Assembly (NCBI GenBank): GCA_005880875.1
Contig: VBJI01000005.1
Span: forward strand, 1-39,587
DNA length: 39,587 nt
Reading direction: 5' to 3'
Source of the DNA: Chloroflexota bacterium
GTDB lineage: Bacteria > Chloroflexota > Dormibacteria > CF-121
Part shown: positions 21,977-31,244 of the stretch, one piece after another
Layout of the letters: every line of letters starts with the position of its first letter
How positions within the stretch are numbered: the stretch's first letter is position 1
The notes under the pieces: model-generated
What the model was told of the DNA's origin: nothing
Databases searched by the model: none
Seen by the model: the letters and a program-made list of their open reading frames with translations, nothing else
Position numbers and translations under genes: made by a program

Positions 21977-22567
21977 GTGCGCGGCGTGATCGCGGCGATC
22001 AAGGCTGATTTCGGCTGCCTGCTCGTGGCCGCGCTTTTTATCATCATCATGGCGTCCACCATCGTCTTCACCGTCGCCAGCGCGATCGCGCTCTTCCAGA
22101 GCGTCAAATTCATCCAGCCGAATGCCACCTACGAGGACCCGCCAGCGTTCAAACCGGTGGGGGATCTCGCGATTCCGACCAATTACGCGGTCGGTTCCAC
22201 CACGGTGATCATCGACAAACGAGTGGTGATCAACCGTGATACCGACGGCTTTTATGCCATCAGCCTGATCTGTACTCACCTGGGCTGCACCCCGCGCTAC
22301 TTTCCCGATGTGACGAGTGACCTTGTCAACGCGGGCACCCAGATCTCGAAGGACCCCGACACCGGCCAGCTGGCCACCAGGGCAAACCCGATCCTGCCCG
22401 GTTTCAAGTGCCCCTGCCATGGCAGCCGCTATTTCCGAGACGCCGACAACTTTTTCGGTCCGGCGCCGCGCCCCATGGACCGGGTCCACATCGAGCTGGC
22501 CAAAGACGGCAAACTGTTCATCGACCGCTCGATCGTCGTGGATCATCACTACCGCTTGAAGGTCTAG
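21977..22567 (+). CDS. Rieske 2Fe-2S protein of cytochrome bc complex
   Basis: TM segment then CTHLGCTPRYF...CPCHGSRYF; GTG start. Confidence 0.92.
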   Translation: MRGVIAAIKADFGCLLVAALFIIIMASTIVFTVASAIALFQSVKFIQPNATYEDPPAFKPVGDLAIPTNYAVGSTTVIIDKRVVINRDTDGFYAISLICTHLGCTPRYFPDVTSDLVNAGTQISKDPDTGQLATRANPILPGFKCPCHGSRYFRDADNFFGPAPRPMDRVHIELAKDGKLFIDRSIVVDHHYRLKV

Positions 22568-22585
22568 AAGACACCAGGAGGGTTC

Positions 22586-23317
22586 ATGAAGGTCATCCGT
22601 GGCGCGGTCGATGAAATGTGGTCGGTCATGGAGCAGATGGTGGGATCGATCTTCCGCCATGGCCTCCCGCTGACCGACAAGATCGCGGCGCGCACCGCCC
22701 TGACCAACTTCGTGCTTCACATCCACCCGGTCCGCGTCCGGCGATCGTGGATCCGGATGTCCTATACCCTCTGCCTGGGAGGACTCTCGTTCTTTCTTTT
22801 CATCGTGCTGACCGTCACCGGTCTCTACCTGATGTTCTATTACGTCCCTTCCATCAACCACGCCTACCAGGACATGCGCGACCTGCAGTTCGTGGTCACC
22901 TTTGGTGGGCTGATCCGCAACATGCACCGCTGGGCCGCGCACGCGATGGTGATCACCGTCTGGTTGCACATGGCGCGGGTCTTCCTGACCGGCTCGTACA
23001 AGAAACCGCGGGAGTTCAACTGGGGCGTGGGGACGTTGCTGCTGCTGATCACGCTGCTGCTCAGCTTCACCGGCTACCTGCTCCCCTGGGACCAGTTGTC
23101 GATCTGGGCGGTGACGGTCGGCACGAACATGGCGAAGTACGCGCCGATTGCCGGCCCGTACACCCGTTACCTGATGCTCGGTGGCCACGCGGTGGGGGAC
23201 GCGACCCTGCTCCGCTTCTACGTGATGCACGTGGTGGGATTGCCGCTCATCGGCTTCCTGCTAATGGTCGTGCACTTCTGGCGGGTGCGAAAAGATGGTT
23301 TCAGTGGAGGTCTCTAG
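22586..23317 (+). CDS. Cytochrome b N-terminal (b6-like) subunit
   Basis: [26 protein letters not shown]...[37 protein letters not shown]...[10 protein letters not shown]. Confidence 0.96.
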   Translation: MKVIRGAVDEMWSVMEQMVGSIFRHGLPLTDKIAARTALTNFVLHIHPVRVRRSWIRMSYTLCLGGLSFFLFIVLTVTGLYLMFYYVPSINHAYQDMRDLQFVVTFGGLIRNMHRWAAHAMVITVWLHMARVFLTGSYKKPREFNWGVGTLLLLITLLLSFTGYLLPWDQLSIWAVTVGTNMAKYAPIAGPYTRYLMLGGHAVGDATLLRFYVMHVVGLPLIGFLLMVVHFWRVRKDGFSGGL

Positions 23318-23323
23318 GGTTTA

Positions 23324-23866
23324 GTGGCTACTGAGGCGCGCGACCGGATCGCCGCCCGCGACCGGGTGGAAGCCCGCCGGCGTCAGGTCGACGCGCCCTC
23401 CACGCTGCGGGACGACAGCGACGACGAAATGATCGTCTCGTTTCCCGAGTTCGTCTTCAAGGAGTTCATCGCCATGGTGGCGATGACGGTCTTCCTGGTC
23501 CTCGTGTCGATCTTCCTGCAGGCGCCGTTGCTGGGGCAGGCCAACCCGGGGGTGACGCCCAATCCGTCCAAGGCGCCCTGGTACTTCCTGGGGCTGCAGG
23601 AGCTGCTGTCGCGATTTCCGCCGCTGATGGCGGGGGTCGCCTTTCCCACCTTCGTCATCGTGCTGATGATCCTGGTGCCCTTTCTGGACCGCAATCCGAG
23701 CCGCCGGCCATCGGAACGGAAGGTGGCCATCATTCTCTTCGCGCTCTACATGGCCATCGTGGTCGCCCTCGTCATCATCGGCACCTTCTTCCGTGGTCAT
23801 GAGTTCATCTGGAACTGGAGCTGGGTGCTCGGCAACCCGCAGACCTGCGGAGGCAAATCGTGCTAG
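23324..23866 (+). CDS. Cytochrome b C-terminal (subunit IV-like)
   Basis: PNPSKAPWYFLGLQELL; multiple TM helices; GTG start. Confidence 0.9.
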   Translation: MATEARDRIAARDRVEARRRQVDAPSTLRDDSDDEMIVSFPEFVFKEFIAMVAMTVFLVLVSIFLQAPLLGQANPGVTPNPSKAPWYFLGLQELLSRFPPLMAGVAFPTFVIVLMILVPFLDRNPSRRPSERKVAIILFALYMAIVVALVIIGTFFRGHEFIWNWSWVLGNPQTCGGKSC

Positions 23867-24891
23867 GCCGGGTGTTCCTCGTGGTCAGCGTTGGCTTCAT
23901 GGTGTTGCTGGGCTACGCCTTTTATCAGGACTTCAACCGGCCGTGGCTGCCGATCCAGCAGGCCTACGCGCAAAAATACGGGGCCGATTTCCCCATCCAG
24001 GTGCAGCAGCTGTTCCCGCGGGTCCAGGTCAACAATCAGTTCGTGGTCGAGCGTTGCATCACCTGTCACGTGCCCGACGTCCAGAAGATCGGCCCGCAGG
24101 AGGCGGCGAACCGGCTGGGCCCGAACCATCCATCGGTGATCAATGACGCCGTCTTTGCCAAGTATGGCCAGGACACCCTGCTTTGCCGGCCGGTGGCCGC
24201 GGCCAGCGCCTCGGCCAGTGCGTCGCCAAAGGCCTCGGTAAAGCCGACGACCTCGGCCAAGCCGAGCGCTTCCGCCGCCCCCTCGTCATCGGCCGCGCCC
24301 GGCGCCGCGACCTCGCCCGCTCCGTCGGCCTCGGCCTCGCCCTCCGCCTCACCGGCGGCGACCACGGCGGCCAGCTGCTTCGACCCGCGGGCACAGCCCT
24401 ATTACGTGCTGGACGCGAACGGCAAAGTGGTCAACGATCCGACCACCAACAAGCCGATCACCGCCCAGCTGACCGGCTTCATCCCCAACGCCTACAAGGG
24501 GCTGGGCATCGACGAGAGCGGCTGCATCATCTGCCACAACGGCAATCGCCAGGCCACCGCCGAAGCCGGCGCGCATCAGAACCTGGTCCCCAATCCATTC
24601 GCGGTCGCCGACAAGGCGCCGCAGCTGTACGAGAACAACTGCGCCCAGTGTCACGGGGCGCTGGGTGAGGGTGGCAAGGGACCGCCCCTCAACGACCAGA
24701 ACCGACTTGGCTTCTTCAGCGACGACTACTACTACCGTTGCATCTACCTGGGGAATACCGGCGAGGAGCACCTGGGGACGATCATGCCGCCCTGGGGGGC
24801 CAAGAAGCTGCTGCCGGCCCCGATCAACGACAACATCAATCTGCTGGTGCACTGGATCCGGATGTGGCAGCAGTACTCGAGCCTGCCATGA
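23860..24891 (+). CDS. Membrane-anchored triheme cytochrome c with Ala/Ser/Pro linker
   Basis: Three CxxCH motifs: CITCH, CIICH, CAQCH; ~60-residue ASP-rich linker. Confidence 0.9.
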   Translation: MLGRVFLVVSVGFMVLLGYAFYQDFNRPWLPIQQAYAQKYGADFPIQVQQLFPRVQVNNQFVVERCITCHVPDVQKIGPQEAANRLGPNHPSVINDAVFAKYGQDTLLCRPVAAASASASASPKASVKPTTSAKPSASAAPSSSAAPGAATSPAPSASASPSASPAATTAASCFDPRAQPYYVLDANGKVVNDPTTNKPITAQLTGFIPNAYKGLGIDESGCIICHNGNRQATAEAGAHQNLVPNPFAVADKAPQLYENNCAQCHGALGEGGKGPPLNDQNRLGFFSDDYYYRCIYLGNTGEEHLGTIMPPWGAKKLLPAPINDNINLLVHWIRMWQQYSSLP

Positions 24892-24928
24892 ACCACCCCG
24901 TCGAATCTTCGATTCTCCGGGGACCCCG

Positions 24929-25060
24929 ATGAGACGACAGCAGCTCAGGAACCTGATCGGCACGGCGTTCGCGTTCATCGTCCTGGCCGGTTTGACCGCG
25001 CTCGTCATCCTCTCCGAGAACCTGCTCGACGTCACCAAGGCGCACAAGGCGGGCGGCTGA
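24929..25060 (+). CDS. 43-aa single-TM small protein
   Basis: MRRQQLRNLIGTAFAFIVLAGLTALVILSENLLDVTKAHKAGG; stop overlaps the next start (TGATG). Confidence 0.6.
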   Translation: MRRQQLRNLIGTAFAFIVLAGLTALVILSENLLDVTKAHKAGG

Positions 25061-25194
25061 TGGTCCTGCTGCTCGTCGAGTTGCTCAACCTGACCCGAGA
25101 TCCCGGTGTGGGCGACTTCTTCTTCGTGCTGGTCTGGGCCGTCTGCAGCCTGTTGCTGGTCGCCTACTACTGTTATCGGATGTTCCAGCGGTAA
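25060..25194 (+). CDS. 44-aa single-TM small protein
   Basis: MVLLLVELLNLTRDPGVGDFFFVLVWAVCSLLLVAYYCYRMFQR*; translationally coupled to the preceding ORF; not in the ORF track. Confidence 0.6.
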   Translation: MVLLLVELLNLTRDPGVGDFFFVLVWAVCSLLLVAYYCYRMFQR

Positions 25195-25209
25195 ACCGCT
25201 TCAGTACCC

Positions 25210-25608
25210 GTGGTCGAGCCGCACCCAGCCCCCGTCCTGACCCCGCCGAGGCGAGGCCCCAGCGTCCGTATCGCCACCTGGCTCTCACTGATTCCGGGCC
25301 TCGGGCAGCTGTACAACCGCCAGCCCAAGCGGGCCGCGGTGTTCCTGCTGGGCGTCGTCGCTCTCTTTTTGCTCACCCTCAACATTCCGGGTGCCACCGC
25401 GGAGCTGCTCGCGTTTTGGAAGCCGCGCGGCAACGCCATGGTGATGCTCTCGCTGCTGGTGGAGATGCTTTCCCTGCTGCTCTTCATGGCGACATTTCTG
25501 CTGGCGTTGATCGGTTGGTACGACGCGATGCACGATGCGCGGCGCACGGCGCAGGAGATCAATGGCCTGCGGACCCCGGGCGGCCGCTGGTGGCTCTTTC
25601 ATCGATGA
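25210..25608 (+). CDS. Small integral membrane protein (IPGLGQLYNRQ motif)
   Basis: SLIPGLGQLYNRQPKRAAVFLLGVVALFLLTL; several TM segments. Confidence 0.75.
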   Translation: MVEPHPAPVLTPPRRGPSVRIATWLSLIPGLGQLYNRQPKRAAVFLLGVVALFLLTLNIPGATAELLAFWKPRGNAMVMLSLLVEMLSLLLFMATFLLALIGWYDAMHDARRTAQEINGLRTPGGRWWLFHR

Positions 25609-25627
25609 CCGCGATCAGTACACTGTC

Positions 25628-26644
25628 GTGAGCGTGATGCCTCGTCGACTGTTGCTTGGCATGCTTCCCGCGGTCGGCGTCGCCGCGGCTCTCGTTCCAC
25701 TCCCCGCCGGCGCGGTCGACGTCAGCCCACTCAACTGCGCCGGTCCACAGGCCTGCGACATCGTGAACATCTATGCCGGCATCTTCTGGATCGCGATGGC
25801 GGTGCTGGTCATCGTCGGCGGGCTGATCGTCTACGCCGCGCTCCGTTTCCGGCGCAAAGACGACGTCGAGCCGCCGCAGGTTCACGGCAACGCCCGGCTC
25901 GAGCTGTTATGGACGGCGGTCCCGGTGGTGATCGTCGCCTTCCTCTTCGTCCGAACCACGCTGCGGATGGACTACGTCCGCAACGGGCCACCGCCGCAGG
26001 TAACGGTCCAGGTCACCGGCGTCCAGTGGGCCTGGGGCTTCAAATACTCCAACGGCAAGAGCAACTTCAGCAAGCTGACGATCCCCGCCGGTCAGGTGGT
26101 CAGGCTCGAGGTGACCAGCCGGGACGTGCTGCATTCGTTCTGGGTGCCGCGACTGGGGGGCCAGGTCTACGCCATCCCCGGACAGATGAACCACGGCTGG
26201 ATCGAGGCCAGCCAGCCGGGCCAGTATTTCGGACAATGCAACGAGTTCTGCGGCCTGGATCACTACTCGATGACGCTCGAGGTGGACGCGGTGACGCCCG
26301 CCCAGTATCAGGCGTTCCTGAGTGGCGCGCCGCCGCCAGGCGCAGGCCCGCCGCCGGCGCAGAAAGCCAACGGGGTCACGGCGGCCGCCAACGTCGCCGA
26401 GACCGATGAGCTGAAGTTCCAGCCGTCGAGCGCGACTGTGAAGGTGGGTGACGTCGTGCAATGGACGAACACGGGCAACTCGGTTCACAGCGTGACCTTC
26501 GATAATCAGCAGGTGCCCAGCCTGGACACCCAGAACGGCGGTGAAAAGTACGAGGTCAAATTCCTGAAGCCCGGCACCTACCACTACATCTGCACCTATC
26601 ACGTCACGTCGGGGATGACGGGCACCATCACGGTGAGCGGATGA
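25628..26644 (+). CDS. Cytochrome c oxidase subunit II with additional C-terminal cupredoxin domain
   Basis: CuA motif FGQCNEFCGLDHYSM; C-terminal type-1 Cu-like HSVTFDN...HYICTYHVTSGM. Confidence 0.93.
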   Translation: MSVMPRRLLLGMLPAVGVAAALVPLPAGAVDVSPLNCAGPQACDIVNIYAGIFWIAMAVLVIVGGLIVYAALRFRRKDDVEPPQVHGNARLELLWTAVPVVIVAFLFVRTTLRMDYVRNGPPPQVTVQVTGVQWAWGFKYSNGKSNFSKLTIPAGQVVRLEVTSRDVLHSFWVPRLGGQVYAIPGQMNHGWIEASQPGQYFGQCNEFCGLDHYSMTLEVDAVTPAQYQAFLSGAPPPGAGPPPAQKANGVTAAANVAETDELKFQPSSATVKVGDVVQWTNTGNSVHSVTFDNQQVPSLDTQNGGEKYEVKFLKPGTYHYICTYHVTSGMTGTITVSG

Positions 26645-26662
26645 TGAAGGAGATCAGAACCA

Positions 26663-28300
26663 ATGGCTAGCATCGCGCTACCGCGGCCAGCGGCCGCCCG
26701 TCGCAACGTCCTGCTCGAGTGGTTGACCACGGTCGATCACAAGAAGATCGGCATCCTCTACCTGTATACGACCTTCTTCTTCTTCCTGGTGGGCGGCATC
26801 ATGGCGCTCCTGATGCGGACCCAGCTGTCCGTCGGCGGCAACGATTTCCTGACGCCCAAGCTCTACAACCAGATCATGACCCTGCACGGCACCACCATGA
26901 TCTTTTTGTGGATCATCCCGGTCTTCTCCGGCTTCGGGAACTATTTCGTCCCGCTGATGATCGGGGCCCGCGACATGGCGTTTCCGCGGATCAACGCCTT
27001 CTCCTTCTGGTTGATTCCGCTGGGCGGCCTCACCATGTACAGCGGGCTTTTGACCCAGACCGGCGCGGCGGCGGCCGGCTGGACCGGCTACGTGCCGCTT
27101 ACCGAAAAGGCCTATGCCGTTGGCCTCGGCCAGGATCTGTGGATCCTCGGCCTGCACATTCTGGGCATCTCGTCGATCATGGGCGCCATCAACTTCCTGG
27201 TGACGATCCACAACATGCGCACCGGGGGGATGACCTGGTTCCGCCTGCCGCTCTTCGTCTGGTCGGTGGAGATCACGGCGGGCCTGACGCTGCTCGCCAG
27301 TCCCTTCCTCGCCGGCGTGCTCGCCATGGTGCTGATGGACCGCCAGCTCGGCACCCACTTCTTCAACCACGGCTCGGACCCGCTGCTCTACCAGTTCATC
27401 TTCTGGTTCTATTCGCATCCGGCGGTCTACATCATGATCTTGCCCGCGTTCGGGATCGTCTCCGAGGTCATCCCGGTGTTCAGTCGCAAACCGATCTTCG
27501 GCTACCGGGCGATGGCCTTCTCGATGGCGGCCATCGGCGTCCTCGGCTTCATGGTCTTCGCCCACCACATGTTCACCACTGGCCTGCCGCTCTCGCTCCA
27601 GGAATTCTTCATGGGAACCACCGCCCTGATCGCGGTCCCTTCCGGGGTGAAAGTGCTCAACTGGCTGACCACCCTGTGGGGAGGGTCGATCAAGTACACG
27701 GCGGCAATGCTGTTTGCCGTGGCATTCGTCCTGATGTTCCTGGTGGGGGGTGTCGACGGCGTCTTCTTGGCGTCGCTGGCGACCGACTACCAGATCCACG
27801 CCACCTACTGGGTGGTCTCGCATATCCACTATGTCCTCTTCGGTGGCAGCGTCTTCGGGGTGTTCGCGGGGTTCTTTTACTGGTTCCCCAAGCTCACCGG
27901 CCGCTATCTCAACGAGTCCCTGGGCAAGCTCCAGTTCTGGTTGCAACTGGTCGGCTTCAACGTCACCTTCATGCCGATGCACTTCCTCGGGCTGGAAGGG
28001 ATGCCGCGGCGGATTGCGGTCTGGCTGCCCAACCGCACCGATTGGGCGCCCTGGAACCTGATGGCGAGCATCGGGGCGTTCGTGATCGCGCTCGCGGTGC
28101 TGATCTTCCTCGTCAACTTTGCCATCAGCGTCCGTGGCGGGCGGCGGGCCCCGGCGGACCCCTGGCAGGGCAACACCCTCGAGTGGGCGACGACCTCGCC
28201 ACCCCCGGCCTACAACTTCGACACCATCCCGCCGGTCCGCAGCGGGCGTCCGCTTCGTGACCTGCGCCGGGGCGTGACGGCGGCCGCCGAGCACGCCTGA
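26663..28300 (+). CDS. ctaD: Cytochrome c oxidase subunit I (A2-like YSHPAV motif)
   Basis: WLTTVDHKKIGILYLY; FWFYSHPAVYIMILPAFGIVSEVIPVFSRKPIFGY; HIHYVLFGGSVFG. Confidence 0.97.
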   Translation: MASIALPRPAAARRNVLLEWLTTVDHKKIGILYLYTTFFFFLVGGIMALLMRTQLSVGGNDFLTPKLYNQIMTLHGTTMIFLWIIPVFSGFGNYFVPLMIGARDMAFPRINAFSFWLIPLGGLTMYSGLLTQTGAAAAGWTGYVPLTEKAYAVGLGQDLWILGLHILGISSIMGAINFLVTIHNMRTGGMTWFRLPLFVWSVEITAGLTLLASPFLAGVLAMVLMDRQLGTHFFNHGSDPLLYQFIFWFYSHPAVYIMILPAFGIVSEVIPVFSRKPIFGYRAMAFSMAAIGVLGFMVFAHHMFTTGLPLSLQEFFMGTTALIAVPSGVKVLNWLTTLWGGSIKYTAAMLFAVAFVLMFLVGGVDGVFLASLATDYQIHATYWVVSHIHYVLFGGSVFGVFAGFFYWFPKLTGRYLNESLGKLQFWLQLVGFNVTFMPMHFLGLEGMPRRIAVWLPNRTDWAPWNLMASIGAFVIALAVLIFLVNFAISVRGGRRAPADPWQGNTLEWATTSPPPAYNFDTIPPVRSGRPLRDLRRGVTAAAEHA

Positions 28301-28313
28301 TTCCACGGCCGCG

Positions 28314-29958
28314 ATGAAGGCGCTTCGCGGGTTGAGTCTGGCGACCGCGGTCGTGACCTATGCCCTGGTCGTGCTGGGCGGCGTGGTACGGGTCTCCGGC
28401 TCCGGGCTGGGGTGCCCGGATTGGCCGCTCTGCCACGGGCGCCTGCTGCCGCCGCTCAACCTGCACGCCATCATCGAGTACTCGCACCGGACCACGACGG
28501 TGCTGGCCACCACGCTTATGGTCCTGACGGCCGTGATGGCCTGGTTGTGGTTGCGCCGCCGACGCGACCTGGTGACCGGGGCGACGCTGGCCCTCGGGCT
28601 GCTGGTCGTCCAGATCACGCTCGGCGCGATCACCGTCAAGCTCGAGCTGCCCCCGATCGTGGTGCTGGTGCACCTGGCGAACGCGATGGCGCTGCTGGGT
28701 GCGGTCTCCGTCACGGCCGTCGCCGCGATGACGACTCCAATCCGCGGACGACATGACGTCGTGGCCATGCGCTGGGCCAGAGCGGCTGCCGCCGGCACCT
28801 ACCTCCTGATTGTCAGCGGCTCGCTGGTGGTTGCCAGCGGCGCCAGCGGGGCCTGCGATGCCTGGCCGCTCTGCGGTGGCGGCTTCAGCCTCGCGTTCGA
28901 TGGGCGACCGTCGATTCAGATCCTGCACCGCGCGCTGGCGGGCCTGATTGGGTTGCTCGTCGTGATCAGCCTGCTGATGGTCATGGCCCGCCATCGCCGC
29001 GAGCCGGCGGTACGCGGCACGGTCGCCCTGACGCTGGCGGCGCTCGCCTTCCAGGTGGCGGTGGGTGCCGCCGTCGTAACCCTGCATCTGCCGACGCCGC
29101 TGCGGGCGCTGCACCTGGCGCTGGCCGGAGCGGTCTGGGTGGGAACGGTCGCGCTCGCGGTGATCGCGGCGCGTTTGCCGCCGGTCGGCGACGCGATCGA
29201 TTTCCAGCGCGACGTCCCCGCCGCCCGATCCGCTCGGGAGGTGGTGCTCGACTACGTCAGCCTCGCCAAGCCCCGCATCATTCCGCTGCTCTTGATCACG
29301 GCGCTGGGCGGCATGATGATGGCCCGCCGCGGCTGGCCATCGACCGGACTCGTCGTCCTCACCCTGCTGGGGGGCGCGCTGGCGGCCGCGGGCGCGGCGG
29401 CCATCAACTGTTGGATCGACCGCGATATCGACCGCACCATGATGCGCACCCGGCATCGTCCGCTTCCCGACGGACGGATCGCTCCCAGCCACGCGCTCCT
29501 ATTCGGCATCGGGTTGGGCCTGGTGGCGTTCCTCGTCTTGGCCTTCTGGGTCAACGTGTTGGCGGCGACGCTGGCGATTGGCGGCCTGCTCTTCTACGTC
29601 TTCGTCTACACGGTCTGGCTCAAGCGCTCGACGGCCCAGAACATCGTCATCGGCGGGGCGGCCGGGGCGGTGCCCCCACTGGTCGGGTGGGCCGCCGTGA
29701 CCAACCAGCTGGACCTGACGGCGCTCTACCTCTTCGCCATCATCTTTCTGTGGACGCCGCCGCACTTCTGGGCGCTGGCGCGCGCTCGGCCGGCTGTACC
29801 TGGTCGGGGCGGTGGTGCTCGGTGGTGGTTTTTTGGGATTGGCGATCATAAACTGGCGGGCTCGGCGTCAGCGCTGGTCACGCTGGCTGTTCGATTACTC
29901 GATCGCTTACCTCGCGCTCTTGTTCGGGGTGATGGTTGCCGACCGCATGGTTGGATAG
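28314..29958 (+). pseudogene. CtaA (heme A synthase) - CtaB (protoheme IX farnesyltransferase) fusion, interrupted near 29785
   Basis: CtaA: GGVVRVSGSGLGCPDWPLCHG; CtaB: DYVSLAKPRIIPLLLITALGG, NCWIDRDIDRTMMRTRHRPLP, LWTPPHFWALA; C-terminus LGRLYLVGAVVLGGGFLGLAIINWRARRQRWSRWLFDYSIAYLALLFGVMVADRMVG* in another frame. Confidence 0.85.
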
Positions 29959-29969
29959 GATGAGGGGCA

Positions 29970-30086
29970 ATGCATAAGGACGAGGCTCGACGAAACATAC
30001 GGCTGGGGACGTTGCTGTTCGTCACCGCGGTGATCATGCTCGGGCTGTCATTCGCCTGGGCACTGATCTACAACAACTTCGGCTGA
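29970..30086 (+). CDS. 38-aa single-TM small protein
   Basis: MHKDEARRNIRLGTLLFVTAVIMLGLSFAWALIYNNFG*; ATGA overlap with the next ORF; not in ORF track. Confidence 0.6.
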   Translation: MHKDEARRNIRLGTLLFVTAVIMLGLSFAWALIYNNFG

Positions 30087-30307
30087 TGGCGGAGCCCGAG
30101 TCGACGGCACACGAAGAGGGACACGAGGCCTTTCACCTTCCGCCGCCGAGCCTCTGGCCGCCCGTGCTCGCTCTCGGGATCGCGTTCATCCTGACCGGGC
30201 TCATCGTCACCCCGGTGCTGCTGGTGGTCGGCATCATCCTTGCGGTCGTGGCGTTCGGGCTGTGGGTGCGCGCGGCGCGGCGCGAGTTCGACGAGCTGCC
30301 CGAATAA
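30086..30307 (+). CDS. 73-aa membrane protein, possible cytochrome oxidase small subunit
   Basis: HLPPPSLWPPVLALGIAFILTGLIVTPVLLVVGIILAVVAFGLWVRAARREFDELPE; oxidase gene neighbourhood. Confidence 0.7.
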   Translation: MAEPESTAHEEGHEAFHLPPPSLWPPVLALGIAFILTGLIVTPVLLVVGIILAVVAFGLWVRAARREFDELPE

Positions 30308-30412
30308 GGTAGACACCTGATTCTCGCCCGCCAAAGGCGGTTGGCATTGCGGCGCGGCGACGGCGCCTCGTAAACTCATCCGGGACCAAGTCCGTTTCGC
30401 AAGGAGGCAATC

Positions 30413-30811
30413 GTGATCGTGTGGAAGATGGCGGTCGTCGTCGCCGGGAGCGCCCTGATGCTCACCGCGTGCGGTGGCGGTGGCAGCACCGGCAGCTCGG
30501 GCGGTAGCGGCTGCAACCAGACCGGCGGTAGCACCAGCGGAACCGGAACGCAGGTGGTCAAGCTCAACCCCGATCCGAACACGGTCGGCCGCTTCGACCC
30601 CAGCCCCGTCAATGTCAAAGTGGGCGATACGGTCGAATGGGACTGGGTCGACAGTTCCGCCCCGCACACCGTCACGGCTGACGATGGAAGCTTCGAGTCA
30701 TGCACCCAGAATGCCGGCTTCAAATTCGTGGTCACCTTCAGCAAGGCGGGCGACGTCAAGTACCACTGCTCCATCCACGCCCAGATGATCGGCGAAGTGA
30801 AAGTCGGGTAG
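30413..30811 (+). CDS. Plastocyanin/azurin-like cupredoxin lipoprotein
   Basis: Lipobox LTACGGGG; VKVGDTVEWDWVDSSAPHTVTAD...YHCSIHAQM; GTG start with AAGGAGG SD. Confidence 0.9.
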   Translation: MIVWKMAVVVAGSALMLTACGGGGSTGSSGGSGCNQTGGSTSGTGTQVVKLNPDPNTVGRFDPSPVNVKVGDTVEWDWVDSSAPHTVTADDGSFESCTQNAGFKFVVTFSKAGDVKYHCSIHAQMIGEVKVG

Positions 30812-30815
30812 ATCC

Positions 30816-31217
30816 ATGTGGCGGCTCGCCGCGCTGGTCAGCGCGGTCTGGCTGGCCAGCTGCGGCGCCGCGGCGCAACCGGACGATGCGGCGATCGCCG
30901 CGGACTTCCACAACCATCAGTCGAACGTCGAGGTGACCGCCGAGGGGACCGTGGTTCGATTGCTTGCGGATCGAACAAGTAGCACCGGGACCCACGAGCA
31001 ATTCATCATCAAGCTGAGCTCGCAAAACCTCACCATCGAGGTCGAGCACAACATCAGCATCGGGCGGCGGGTGCCAATCGCCGAGGGTGATCACGTGATC
31101 GTTCACGGCGAGTATGTCTGGGACTCGAAGGGCGGCCTGATCCACTTCACCCATCACGATCCACAGGGCACGCACGAGGGTGGTTACGTCGAGGACAGCG
31201 GCACGACCTACGACTGA
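30816..31217 (+). CDS. DUF3465-like protein
   Basis: NHQSNVEVTAEGTVVRLLADR...GDHVIVHGEYVWDSKGGLIHFTHHDPQGTHEGGYVE. Confidence 0.75.
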   Translation: MWRLAALVSAVWLASCGAAAQPDDAAIAADFHNHQSNVEVTAEGTVVRLLADRTSSTGTHEQFIIKLSSQNLTIEVEHNISIGRRVPIAEGDHVIVHGEYVWDSKGGLIHFTHHDPQGTHEGGYVEDSGTTYD

Positions 31218-31244
31218 GGCGTCGCCGGCAGTCTCGGGGCGGTG

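Noticed and set aside
24190-24380. Repetitive GCC/TCG-rich stretch that could look like a tandem repeat
   Set aside because: Codes for the Ala/Ser/Pro linker of the cytochrome c; no regular repeat unit, no CRISPR-like spacing.
26678-28306. Long minus-strand ORF (542 aa), low complexity, charged
   Set aside because: Antisense shadow of ctaD; the sense protein is unambiguous.
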